64,000 nucleotides of DNA, taken from Actinokineospora enzanensis DSM 44649. GTDB taxonomy: Bacteria; Actinomycetota; Actinomycetes; Mycobacteriales; Pseudonocardiaceae. The notes under the pieces were generated by a model, which saw only the letters and a list, made by a program, of their open reading frames with translations, was not told where the DNA came from and made no database searches. The stretch covers positions 62,001 to 126,000 of the forward strand of contig NZ_KB894422.1 of assembly GCF_000374445.1 (NCBI RefSeq), written 5' to 3'. Every line of letters begins with the position of its first letter. The stretch's first letter is position 1. Below, piece by piece: positions 7,443 to 16,800 of the stretch. The position numbers were made by a program, and so were the translations under genes.

Positions 7443-10400
7443 TCATGGGGTTCGGGTGACGCCGATGGTGAGGGAGCCGGTGCCTGCGACGGCCGGGTCG
7501 ATGATCAGCAGGTAGGGGCCCGCTGCGGGGAGGGTGGGCAGGTCGTAGACGGTCAGGTCGGTGCGGATGGCGCGGTCGACGAGGCGGGTGCCGTCCGGTT
7601 TCACGATCGACAGGGCGAAGGTCTTGTTCGTGAACGTGCTGTTCGCGAACGTCAGCCGGAATCGGTCGCCCACCGCGCCCGTGAAGGACAGGTGGCCGTC
7701 CTGGCCGGGGCGGGTCATCGGGAGTGTCAGGGCGGCGCCGCCGATCGTGGCCGTGCCCGCGTCGGCCGGGGTGGACAGGGTGACCGTGACCGAGCCCGTC
7801 ACCGCTGTGTTGGCCGGGTTCACCACCAGCTCGTAGGTGCCGCCTGCAGGCAAGACCTCCAGTGCCACGCTGTCGGGGACGCCGGTCCAGGTCACGGGGC
7901 TCTTGGTGCCGTCGGGGCGGATCAGCTGGACGTGTTCGCCATCGAGGCCCCCGGATGGGCTAGAGAGGCCGACGCTAAGGCGTTGTCCTGCCGTGCCCGT
8001 GAACGTGTACCGGGTGTGTTGTCCGGGCTTGCTCGCGCTGGCGGTCCGACCTATACCCGTGGTGGTAAGCGCGCCGCCCGTGTTGTCCTGGGATAGCCAT
8101 ACCGCGAACGATCCCGTGCCGGTGCCCGCGTTCACGAGCAGTTCGTAGGTTCCGGTGCGGGGCAATGTAGGCACGGTGTATACCGAGCCGAGGCCGGTCG
8201 GAGTCAGTGCTGTCCCGGCGGGGTCGACGATCGCGTTCGGTGTGCCGGAGGTCAATGTCACGTTCGTATAGGACAGTCCGAGGTGCTGGCCCACGGTGCC
8301 GTCGAAGGTGAACCGGATCTGCCTGCCCGGACGGTCCACCGGCACCATGACACCGGACGACACGGTGCTGAGTCGGCCCGCGGCGAGTTCATTGGACAGC
8401 CACAGTTTGCCGGTGGCGGGTTCGCCGAAGTAGGTGCCGACCAGTACGCGGTGGCGGCCCGATACCGGCGCCTTGAAGCGGCCGATCGAGCCCGCGCCGA
8501 GGAACAGCAGCTGCGAGTCGCCGACGCGCCTGCCTTCCGGGTCGAAGATGTCGATCGAGCGGAACTGGCCGCCGGTGTGGTCGGTGAAGCCGAAGTCATA
8601 CCAGGCGCCTGCCGCGGCCTCGAAGGAGAGGTCGGCGATCTTGCCTTCGGCGGGCAGATTGTAGGCGTAGCCCTGGTTCGCTGTGTCCGTTGTGCCGGAA
8701 AGGTTGCGGGACAACGAGATCGTCGCCGATCCCGTGCCCGCGCCATCGGGGTCGACGATCACCTGATAGGTGCCCGCGGTGGTCGCGGTCGGTAGTGGGA
8801 TCGTGCGGCCGGAGTCGGTGATGGCGTAGGACGGCCCTTGGTTGGGTTCGAGGCTGAACGGCCTGCCCGTCGGGTCGATCACCCACAGGCGGGCGGACGG
8901 ACTGATTGCGTTGGCCGCGACGCCGAGGCCGAGGCGGTCGCCTGCCGCCGCGGTGAAGGTGAAGCGGGCGGCCTTGTCGGCGGCGATGGTCGTGGGCACG
9001 CCCGCGCCGTCGATTGCCAGCACGCCCGCCTCGATGAGGCTCGCCGGGCCGTTGACGGTGAACGCGTAGGTGGTCGGGGATGACGCGGCGAGACCGTTGA
9101 TCGCGCGGACGGTCAGCGTCCGAGTCCCGGCGGCGGGTGCGATGGTCACCGCGACGTTGCCGGTGCCCGCGATCTCCCTGGGCTGGGCGTCGGTGTCGAG
9201 CTGGTAGGTGTACTTGGTGATCGGTTGCGCGCCGCCGGGTTTGAAGGTGAACACGCCGGTACCGCTCGCCGCGCCATTGGGGTGGCCGTCGGCGGGATAG
9301 TCGAAAGAGGACACCAGCGGCGCGGGCGGTGCCTGGTCGGTCACCAGGAACTCGTATCGCACGGCCGCAGATGGGTCACCCGCGGCGTTGAACGCCCGCA
9401 CGGCCAGTGCGCGCCGACCGCTGGTGGCGGGCGTGATCGTCACGGTCGCCTCGTTGCCGGTGGCCGGGACCTCGATCGGCGCGGCGGTGTCGAGCTGGTA
9501 GGAGAACTTGGTCACCGGAACGGAATCGCCTGCATGGAAGGTGAACGATCCGGGGGTTCCTGCGGCGCCGTGCGGTTGGCCGTCAGACGGGTACACAGTG
9601 GACGACACGACCGGCGACGCGGCCGAGGCGTCGACCAAGGTCAGCGACCAACCGAGCAGAGCGCCCTCGTCGAAGCCGAAGTTGTCCTGCACCACCAGCT
9701 TCCACGTGCCATTGGCATCCACAGTGGTCAGGTCACCGACCTGATAGGTCTGATCGAGGTCCACTGCGGAATCACCGCTGTCTGCTTCCTTCAGCACGCG
9801 TTCCGCGTCATTGGGTGCGATCAGCCGCAACGACAGGTCACCACGGCACGGGTGCTGGGCGCGCACCCGGACCCGCGCCGTGCCGGAAACCTTGCGGTCG
9901 CAAGCGGACACGTCCAAGGTCGCGGTGACCGCGCCCAAGTCCGGGATCGGCCGCCGGGTGTCGTCGGACACCGAGCACTGCCCGCGCGGCGGTGGCGCGG
10001 TGTAGAGGAGACGGTTGGGCGAGCCGGTGCGCAGCGTGTCGGCCTTGAGCACGCCCACCGTCGCGTTGTTGACCAGCGCGGCCGACACCTGGTCCGCCGT
10101 CAGGTTCGGCGACTCGCCGAGCAACAGCGCGGCCGCGCCCGCCACGTGCGGGGATGCCATGGAGGTGCCGCGCAGCGTGGCCGTGGCACTGTCGGTGGCA
10201 CTGTGCGCGGACTTGATGGACTCGCCGGGGGCGAACAGGTCCACGCAACTACCGTAGTTGGACGCGCCGATGACACCGCCACCGGCGTCCTTCCAGTCGC
10301 GGGCCCGCTCGTCGACCGGGTTGCTCGCCCCGACCGTGACGGCCCGCGGCGTGCGCGCGGGGCTGACAAGGCAGGCGTCCCGGTCGTCGTTGCCCGCGGC

Positions 10401-11219
10401 CACGACGTAGGTGAACCCGGCGTCCATGGAGTTGTTCAGGGCGGCATCCTCCAAATCGGACACACCGCCGCCGAGGCTCATGTTTACCACACCCGGCGCC
10501 TGTCCGTGCGCGGTCACCCAGTCGACGCCCGCGATGATCTGGCTGACGGTGCCGAAGTCCTCACAGCCCAGCACGCGCACGGACACGATCCGCGCTTTCT
10601 TCGCCACGCCATAGGTTTTGCCCGCGATGGAGCCGGATACGTGCGTGCCGTGGCCGTTGATGCTGCAGTCGCCACCGTTCCAACCGTCGTCCACGGCGTC
10701 GAAGCCGACACTCGCGCGCCCCTCGAACTCGGTGTGGCCGACGCGGACACCGGTGTCGAGCACGTAGACCGTGACACCCGCGCCCGCGGTGTCGGCGTAA
10801 CGGTAGTTGTCGTTGAGCACGGTGTCGCGCTGGTCGACCCGGTCGAGATCCCAGGGCGGCAACACCTGACTGCCCGTCGCCCGGACGATCGCGTCCGCCT
10901 CCACCCGCTCGACCTGCGGGTCGGCGGCCAGCTTCCGGGCCTGCTCCTCGTTGGCGGACAACGCGAACCCGTCGAACGCGGCCTGATAGGTCCGCTCGAC
11001 CCGACCCCCGTACTTCGCCGCGACGGCCCCGGCCGCCGAGGTCAGGCCCGGACGGCCCTTCTTGAGCTTGACGATGTACTTGCCCGCCACCACCTGCACC
11101 CCGGCAGCCCGGTGCACGACACCCTCCGCCACGGCGGGCGCCGCCACCAAGAGACTCCCCGCGACCCCCAGCGCGACTCCCGCCGCGACCAGCCGCCGTA
11201 ACCCTGTCCGGACCCGCAT
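7443..11219 (-). CDS. Giant secreted S8 subtilisin with P-domain, YPADG modules and PPC-like repeats
   Basis: 1,258 residues from an ATG at 11219, five bases behind GGGGAG (an in-frame GTG at 11225 overlaps that site). Order: signal peptide (1-31), I9 propeptide (about 45-113, GKYIVKLK to VEADAIV), S8 domain with the triad Asp155 (VLDTG), His190 (NGHGTHVSG) and Ser353 (RGTSMASPHVAG), a proprotein-convertase P-domain (about 415-525), two YPADG modules (about 530-720) and about five PPC-like beta-sandwich repeats to the C-terminus. The catalytic part is a proteinase-K-like exo-protease and looks active. The C-terminal 730 residues are made of modules also present in the RHS-1 toxin encoded 2.6 kb upstream. 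Its position as last gene of that cluster suggests a role in processing or displaying the toxin, or defence of the surface (inference). Confidence 0.93.
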   Translation of the reverse strand: MRVRTGLRRLVAAGVALGVAGSLLVAAPAVAEGVVHRAAGVQVVAGKYIVKLKKGRPGLTSAAGAVAAKYGGRVERTYQAAFDGFALSANEEQARKLAADPQVERVEADAIVRATGSQVLPPWDLDRVDQRDTVLNDNYRYADTAGAGVTVYVLDTGVRVGHTEFEGRASVGFDAVDDGWNGGDCSINGHGTHVSGSIAGKTYGVAKKARIVSVRVLGCEDFGTVSQIIAGVDWVTAHGQAPGVVNMSLGGGVSDLEDAALNNSMDAGFTYVVAAGNDDRDACLVSPARTPRAVTVGASNPVDERARDWKDAGGGVIGASNYGSCVDLFAPGESIKSAHSATDSATATLRGTSMASPHVAGAAALLLGESPNLTADQVSAALVNNATVGVLKADTLRTGSPNRLLYTAPPPRGQCSVSDDTRRPIPDLGAVTATLDVSACDRKVSGTARVRVRAQHPCRGDLSLRLIAPNDAERVLKEADSGDSAVDLDQTYQVGDLTTVDANGTWKLVVQDNFGFDEGALLGWSLTLVDASAASPVVSSTVYPSDGQPHGAAGTPGSFTFHAGDSVPVTKFSYQLDTAAPIEVPATGNEATVTITPATSGRRALAVRAFNAAGDPSAAVRYEFLVTDQAPPAPLVSSFDYPADGHPNGAASGTGVFTFKPGGAQPITKYTYQLDTDAQPREIAGTGNVAVTIAPAAGTRTLTVRAINGLAASSPTTYAFTVNGPASLIEAGVLAIDGAGVPTTIAADKAARFTFTAAAGDRLGLGVAANAISPSARLWVIDPTGRPFSLEPNQGPSYAITDSGRTIPLPTATTAGTYQVIVDPDGAGTGSATISLSRNLSGTTDTANQGYAYNLPAEGKIADLSFEAAAGAWYDFGFTDHTGGQFRSIDIFDPEGRRVGDSQLLFLGAGSIGRFKAPVSGRHRVLVGTYFGEPATGKLWLSNELAAGRLSTVSSGVMVPVDRPGRQIRFTFDGTVGQHLGLSYTNVTLTSGTPNAIVDPAGTALTPTGLGSVYTVPTLPRTGTYELLVNAGTGTGSFAVWLSQDNTGGALTTTGIGRTASASKPGQHTRYTFTGTAGQRLSVGLSSPSGGLDGEHVQLIRPDGTKSPVTWTGVPDSVALEVLPAGGTYELVVNPANTAVTGSVTVTLSTPADAGTATIGGAALTLPMTRPGQDGHLSFTGAVGDRFRLTFANSTFTNKTFALSIVKPDGTRLVDRAIRTDLTVYDLPTLPAAGPYLLIIDPAVAGTGSLTIGVTRTP
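9060..9610 (-). repeat. Two tandem YPADG modules in the S8 protease
   Basis: Two copies of about 90 residues. Each opens with a YP(S/A)DG motif and contains GxFTF, a hydrophobic (K/T)YxYQLDT strand, a T-rich strand (TRTLTVRA type) and a closing YxFxV strand. They match modules in the RHS-1 protein and the LamG protein of this window. Confidence 0.85.
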
Positions 11220-11270
11220 CACCACTCCCCAGTCATGGCTTCTCGTGTTCAGTTCCCGCGCAGACGCTTG

Positions 11271-11591
11271 TCAGTCACCCTCAAGGTGGAGCTCCATGGA
11301 TTCGCCAGCCGCGCACCGCCGAGCGAGCCGCCGGATGTCGGCGAGCACCTCCCGATCCGGCTTGTCGGCATCGACGGCCACCGCGTCCAGGTCGGCGACG
11401 AGACCAGGCATGTCGGCCGCGGTGAGGACCAGGGTCCGGTACGGGTCGACGCGGTTCAGGGTCGGCCGGTCGGCTAGCGCGCAGCTCCGTGCGAACCGGT
11501 CCGAGCGATCCAGCACGATCTCGACCTGCGCGAACCGCCGCCGGTTCGTCCCGAGTCGCTCCACCAGTCTCAACACGACATCCACGCCCAT
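11271..11591 (-). CDS. Small hypothetical protein of the immunity array (gene 6)
   Basis: 106 residues, cytoplasmic, no signal peptide, no motif I recognise. It starts with MGVDVVLRLVERLG and ends MELHLEGD. Its ATG shares one base with the TGA of the preceding gene (TGATG), so the two are translationally coupled. It ends 51 bases before the start of the S8 protease. Position and size fit an immunity or accessory protein of the RHS-1 system, but nothing in its sequence proves this. Confidence 0.75.
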   Translation of the reverse strand: MGVDVVLRLVERLGTNRRRFAQVEIVLDRSDRFARSCALADRPTLNRVDPYRTLVLTAADMPGLVADLDAVAVDADKPDREVLADIRRLARRCAAGESMELHLEGD

Positions 11592-11905
11592 CAGGTCTCA
11601 TCGCCCGCAGTCACAGGGTTCCGGCCCCGGGCCAGTGCGTGGCAGGCGTGCAGCTCCTCGCCGATCGCGTTGAGGAGTCCAGGCCATTCGTCCCGGTCCG
11701 CGGCGCTGATGAGCAGCTCCTGCCGCGCCACCCGGCCGCCGACCCTGGTCAGCTCGAAGGTGGTGTAGGTGATGCGGCCGCTCGGCGGTCGGGTGACACC
11801 GAGCACCTGGAAGTGCTCGGCATCGGGCTTGCGCCACCCTCGGGACAGTTCACCGAGGTTGTTCTCGAAGTGCGCCAGGTAGCGGTCGGCGAGGTCAGTC
11901 ACCAT
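11591..11905 (-). CDS. Small SUFU-like protein, candidate immunity protein (gene 5)
   Basis: 104 residues from an ATG at 11905 behind GGGAG with a five-base spacer. The stretch VTRPPSGRITYTTFELTRV followed by QELLISA and a helical end (WPGLLNAIGEEL) resembles part of the SUFU-domain fold, one of the common immunity superfamilies beside polymorphic toxins; it is shorter than a full SUFU domain of about 170 residues. It overlaps the preceding gene by 11 bases and the next by one. The family assignment is tentative; the coupling to its neighbours is directly visible. Confidence 0.7.
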   Translation of the reverse strand: MVTDLADRYLAHFENNLGELSRGWRKPDAEHFQVLGVTRPPSGRITYTTFELTRVGGRVARQELLISAADRDEWPGLLNAIGEELHACHALARGRNPVTAGDET

Positions 11906-12152
11906 CGGCACTCCCGGTAGTGAACTCCGCCAGCCATTCCCAGTCGCCGGGTCTGCGGCGCAGTTGTGCGATCCCCTCGTCCAGGCACGCGGTCATGGTC
12001 AGCGACTCCACTCGGATGCCGCCGTCGTCGAGGCCGGACAGCACGAGGGTCCACGGGCGTCCGCCCACGGCCATCCGCTCGTGGTCGGCCTTGAGGAGCA
12101 CGGTGACACCGGAGTTCGCCAGCAGGTCCATGAGCTGTTCGACGTCGATCAC
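11895..12152 (-). CDS. Small hypothetical protein of the immunity array (gene 4)
   Basis: 85 residues. The GTG start at 12152 overlaps the TGA of the preceding gene in a GTGA junction, which fixes the start and implies translational coupling. The protein begins MIDVEQLMDLLANSG and has an alternating beta/alpha look (TVLLKADHERM, WTLVLSGLDDGGIRVESL) with an acidic end. No signal peptide or known motif. It may be a small immunity protein of the RHS-1 array; this rests on context only. Confidence 0.75.
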   Translation of the reverse strand: MIDVEQLMDLLANSGVTVLLKADHERMAVGGRPWTLVLSGLDDGGIRVESLTMTACLDEGIAQLRRRPGDWEWLAEFTTGSADGD

Positions 12153-12724
12153 GGCAGCTCCAAGGCAGCCTGCCACTCGGCTTCCTCGTGCTCCCCGCAG
12201 GCGGCCGAAAACCGTTCCCGGCTCAGCGCTTGATCCTCGGCTCGTAGCCGCGCGAGCGCTGCGGGCGAGACTTCTCCCATCGCCAGCACCTCCCGCTGGC
12301 GCCCGAGTTCGGCGTCCGCCAAGGCGGCTCCCGCGATGTTGTTGTCGAGCAACCCCATCGCCGTCCAGACCACGTGGGCACACGCGGCCGCATGCTCCAC
12401 GTCCCCGTCGACCCGGTAGGACAACGCGTAGTGCAGGGTCAGGGCGGCTTGGAAGGCGTCGATGTCGGTGTCGTCGGTCAGCTCTTCCTGCGAGACCAGT
12501 TCCGGTAGTGCGGCCACCGCCCCAGCGGTCGAGGCGAATCCGGCCTGACCGTCCCATAGCAGGTCGACGGCTCGTACGTACAGCTCGACATCGTCGGCAC
12601 GCGACGGTATCCCGCCCCGCGAGCCGGTGAAGAACAGCGCCATTCGCTCCGCGCACCCGGCGACGAACGCAGGCCCGACCGCGTCCCGAGACCGCAGGGC
12701 GGCGGCGACATCGTCGACTACCAC
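12149..12724 (-). CDS. Hypothetical protein, faintly DUF416-like (gene 3 of the array)
   Basis: 191 residues from a GTG at 12724 placed five bases behind GGGGAAGGGG. Mostly helical, acidic, cytoplasmic. FVAGCAERMALFF near the start and VELYVRAVDLLWDG further on recall DUF416/YjaG-type proteins, but the resemblance is weak. Its stop overlaps the start of gene 4 by four bases (GTGA). It lies in the run of small genes behind the RHS-1 toxin, where several unrelated immunity proteins often accumulate. Confidence 0.75.
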   Translation of the reverse strand: MVVDDVAAALRSRDAVGPAFVAGCAERMALFFTGSRGGIPSRADDVELYVRAVDLLWDGQAGFASTAGAVAALPELVSQEELTDDTDIDAFQAALTLHYALSYRVDGDVEHAAACAHVVWTAMGLLDNNIAGAALADAELGRQREVLAMGEVSPAALARLRAEDQALSRERFSAACGEHEEAEWQAALELP

Positions 12725-12791
12725 GCGAACCCCTTCCCCGCGTCGCTTGCCGAATCCGCAGGACATGCCCACTTGGCGTACCTGTGCCAGG

Positions 12792-13259
12792 TCACGGCAG
12801 TTCGATGACACCGACCACGTCTGCCAGATACTCGTTCATCTCGTGGAAGACCACGAGTTCGTGGATCGCGTCCCGTTTCTCGGGCGCCACCCCGTTGACG
12901 AAAGCCGCCACCGCGGCCGGGCTCGTCTTGGCCAGGGTCAACAGGACGACACCGCTCCGGTCCAGGGGAATGCTCAGCAACGCACCCGCCGCCTGCGCCG
13001 CCCCCGCGCCGAACACCTCCGGGGGAAACGACTCCAACGCCCCGTGAGTCGACTCGTAGGCGCCGTGGTCCTGCTCCGCACGCAAGGAGGAGATCAGCGC
13101 GACCACCGCCTCGGGCCCCTCGTCCCCGGTGACGGCGTCGACCAGCTCGACGTACCGGTTCCACCGCCGCTCACCCTCCTCCTGCGTTATCGACTCGTCC
13201 TCGAACTGCGGCAGGTCCCCCAGCTCGACGACCTCCGCCTTCCAGTCCTGTGTGGACAT
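12792..13259 (-). CDS. Acidic hypothetical protein, candidate immunity protein (gene 2)
   Basis: 155 residues, from the ATG at 13259 (MSTQDWKAEVVELGDLP). Strongly acidic and probably all-helical after residue 30, with no signal peptide. It follows gene 1 after only 16 bases and precedes gene 3 by 67 bases. Acidity and small size fit an inhibitor that binds a basic nuclease domain, and the position, second behind the toxin gene, fits immunity. I do not recognise a named family. Confidence 0.78.
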   Translation of the reverse strand: MSTQDWKAEVVELGDLPQFEDESITQEEGERRWNRYVELVDAVTGDEGPEAVVALISSLRAEQDHGAYESTHGALESFPPEVFGAGAAQAAGALLSIPLDRSGVVLLTLAKTSPAAVAAFVNGVAPEKRDAIHELVVFHEMNEYLADVVGVIELP

Positions 13260-13275
13260 GCGACCCGGTTCCCGC

Positions 13276-13788
13276 TCAGTCCCCGGGGGCCCGGAACGGC
13301 TCCAGATCACTCCACTCCCAGAGCACCGAACCCGCGTCGATCTCGGCGCGCACCTGGTCGAAGACGACCATCGGGTCGGTGCCCGGCGGGATGTCGATGG
13401 CGACGAACCGGTCGCGGTTCCATTCCGCGAGCAAGCCGTTCGCCCGGACCGCCTCGACCACGGCGGGCCGTGCGTCCGGCAGACCGACGGGCGGACGCGG
13501 CTCGGTGAACAGCAGCCGCAGCACATGCCTGCCCGACTTCGAGCGGACACCGCGCACGAACCAGTTCTCGTCCAACTCGACCCGGTCCCCCAACGCCAGT
13601 CCCGGGGCCACGAACGGGACGCAGCACAGCTCGTACTCCCCCGCCTCGTCCCGGCGGAACCACAGCTGCTCGCGCTGGCCGTCGATCTCGAACGGGGCGA
13701 GCTCGACCATCGCCAGGAACGCGGGCTCCGGCCGCCACACCGGATCGGGATGGGAGATGTAGATGAACTCGTCCACCGGACCCGACAC
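13276..13788 (-). CDS. DUF4265-like protein, first candidate immunity gene behind the RHS-1 toxin
   Basis: 170 residues from a GTG at 13788 with GGGGG upstream. The core ELCCVPFVAPGLALGDRVEL is typical of DUF4265 proteins, a family often found near polymorphic toxins. It is the first gene after the RHS-1 toxin, separated by 48 bases with no terminator, and is therefore the best positional candidate for the cognate antitoxin of the C-terminal HNH nuclease. Cytoplasmic, no signal. Family call by motif only. Confidence 0.8.
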   Translation of the reverse strand: MSGPVDEFIYISHPDPVWRPEPAFLAMVELAPFEIDGQREQLWFRRDEAGEYELCCVPFVAPGLALGDRVELDENWFVRGVRSKSGRHVLRLLFTEPRPPVGLPDARPAVVEAVRANGLLAEWNRDRFVAIDIPPGTDPMVVFDQVRAEIDAGSVLWEWSDLEPFRAPGD

Positions 13789-13836
13789 CAGGACCCCCAG
13801 GTTCGCTCGATCGGCGCTTCCTCCGCCGGACCGGGC

Positions 13837-16800
13837 TCAAGGGTAGACCCTGGGGTTGGCCACGGTCGCCTGCATGTTGGGCGGCCACCACGCAGGCGGG
13901 AACTGACCGGAGAAGTTGCCCGGCGGTGTCTTGGGCGCGTCCCGGTCCCGTTTGGAGCTGTTGCAGTAGGTGCAGGCCGGGGTCAGGTTGGCGTCTTCGA
14001 GGTTGCCCCCCTTGGAGCGCGGGTACACGTGGTCCACGGCCTGCGCGGTGTTGGCCCGGCAGTAGGAGCACATCGGGCTCGGCGTGGTGGAGTTGGCCTG
14101 CGCGCCGATGTTGTACGTCTTGAGCGTGGACTTCGGGATGCTGTTGTAGGCGGTGGGCCCGCCCATGGAGCCGACCGGGATGTCGTAGATCGGCTCGTTG
14201 TTGGGCCCGCAGACGCCCGGGATGGGCGTGTTGGTGTTGTGGACGAGGACCGGCTGCTTCCCCGCCACCACCAGGTAGGTGTGCGGGCCGTCGACGCTGA
14301 GGTTGTGCACCCGCAGCGCGGCGATCCGCTTGGCGACCGCGGTGACCTGGACGTAGGTGCCCGCCGAGGTGCGCAGCAGGTCGCCCGAGCGCAGCTCGCC
14401 CGCGTCCCGCCACTCGCCGGGGTTCCCGGTCCAGAACGGGTGCCCGTCGGTGGCCGTGATCGTGCTGTCACCGTGCCCGTCGCCGTCGGTGTCGACGGTG
14501 ATCTCGGTCAGCCGCTTCTGGCCGTCGCCGACGATGGTCGCGGTGACCGTCTGCGTGGCGGTGCGGCCGGTGTCCGGGTCGGTGGCCAGCACCTGGTCAC
14601 CCGGTCGGATCAGCGCGATCGCCCGGTCCGACCCGTCGGCCATGCGGACCGGGGTGTCGGCGGCGAAGCTGTTGGGGCCGCAGCTGTTGCTGTTGTTCGA
14701 CGAGGCGGGCTTGAGGCCCATCGGGTCGGTCTGGGTCACCGGCTCGTTCCCGGTGTAGCCGTACCAGTTCGTCCCGCCCTCGAAACCGGCCGGGTCCTCG
14801 CTGATGAACCGTTGCAGTGCCGGGCTGTAGTAGCGGGCACGGTAGTGGTAAAGCCCGGTTCCGTCGTCCTCCCGACCGGTGTAGCGGTACGGGTTCCCGC
14901 CGTCCGCGCCCGCGACGTATGTGCGCCCGAACGGCTCGTAGGTGTAGGCCGCGCCCGCGCCCGAGCTGTCGACCAGCCCGATCACGCTGCCTTGCGCGTC
15001 GGTCAGGAACCTCCGGGCGGCCCCGCCGGACTCCCGGGTGTGGAATCCGTCCAGGCCTGCCGCGGTCAGGTTCGCGGACACCGCGCCGTTCACCTTCTCC
15101 TGCACGGGGTTCAGCCCGTCGTACAGGAAGTTGGTGGTGACGCCGTTGACCGTTCGGCCCTGCCTGCGCCCGTCTGCGGCGTAGCTGAAGCTCGCCGTGA
15201 CGCCCGGGGCGGTCAAGCCCGACAGCTGGCCCCTGGCGTTCCAGGTGTAGGCGGCGACGCCGTCGGTGACGAGGTTGCCGTCCGGGTCGTGGGCCGCCGC
15301 GCGGCCGCCGACGCCGACGATCCGGTTGGCCGCGTCATAGGTCGCCGGGCCGAACTGCTCGGGCAGCATCGCTCGGGCGTACGAGCCGTCGACCCGGGTC
15401 GGCCTGCCCGCCCCGTCGTAGGTGTAACCCAACTCGCCCAGCACGTTCGTGCCGGACCGATAGGTGATCGACCTGGCCTGCCCGGCGTCGTCGTAGGCGT
15501 AGGTCTGCGAGATCCCGCCCGTGGGCGCGCCGACGCGCAGGGCGCGGCCGACCGCGTCCCGGCTGATCGTGGTGATCGTCGAACCGCCCTGCTGGACCTC
15601 CGAGAGCGCCCCGACCCCGTCGTAGACCTGGCGGACCGGCGCCTGGCCCGCGACCGTGACGGTCCGGTCGCGCCCGGCGGTGTCGTAGGCGTAGGTGACG
15701 CCGCCGTGCGGGGTCGTCTCGGCGGTGACCCGGTCGAGGCCGTCGTAGTCGGCCGTGACGACACCGGACGCCGAGTCATCGGTGCGGCGGAGCCGGTTGC
15801 CCGGGTCGTAGGTGTGGGCGACCGTGCTCTCCGCGCCGTAGCGGATCTGCGTCGTGCGGTCGAGCTCGTCGTGGGTGTACTCGGTGATGACATCGCGGCG
15901 GCTGGTCTGCCGCGCGAGGTTCCCGGCGAGGTCGTACTCCGCGCGGTCGGACCTGCCCAGCGGGTCGGTCACCCGCGCCAGCCGGTCCATGGTGTCGTAC
16001 TCGTAGCCGGTCTCGGAGCCGCGGGCATCCACGACCCGGACCTGGTTCCCGTTCGGGTCGAACGCGTACCGCATGGTCCGGCCGAGCGGGTCGGAGGTGG
16101 ACACGACCTGGTCCGCCGCGTCATAGCTCGCCTCGCTGGTCGCGCCGCGCGGGTCCGCGGTGCCGACCTGCCTGCCGATCGCGTCGAACCAGGCGCGTCC
16201 CACCCGCCCGAGCTGGTCGGTCGACCGGATCGGGTCGACACCCGCATAGTCGGTGGTGGTGAACTTGTTCGCGGGATCGGTCACCTTGGTGACCAGGCCG
16301 TTGTCGCCGACCTCGTAGGTGACCGTGCGGTTGGCGCCGTCGGTCACCGACCGCACCGCGCCCCGGGTGTCCAGGGTGTAGCGGGTCTCCTTGTTGTAGT
16401 TGTCGGTGTACTTGGTCAGCTCCGCATGCGGCCCGGCGCGTTCGAACTTCTCGGTGCGCTGCGCGGGCGTACCTGCCAGCACGGTGAGCTGGCTGACCTG
16501 GCCGTTCGCGTCGTAGGCGAACGTCGTCTTGCGGCCCAACGGGTCGGTGGTCGAGGTGAGACGGACCCCGTTGGGTTCGTATTCGTTGACGGTTTGGGCC
16601 GCCAGGGCGGTGCCGAAGGCGCGGGTGTCGGTGAGGACCTGGCCCTGGGCGTTGAAGGTAAAGCGGCGGACGTGGTTGAGCGGGTCGGTGATCCGGGTCT
16701 CGACGATGTTGTCGCCGGATTCCGTGTAGTCGAAGCGGGTGACCCCGTTGTCGGCCGCGGTCTGGGTCTTGATGCGGCCCTTCTCGTCGTACTCGTTGAG

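Noticed and set aside
9225-11201. Forward frame of 658 codons opposite the S8 protease
   Set aside because: Antisense of a protease with complete catalytic triad; no ribosome binding site and no domain.
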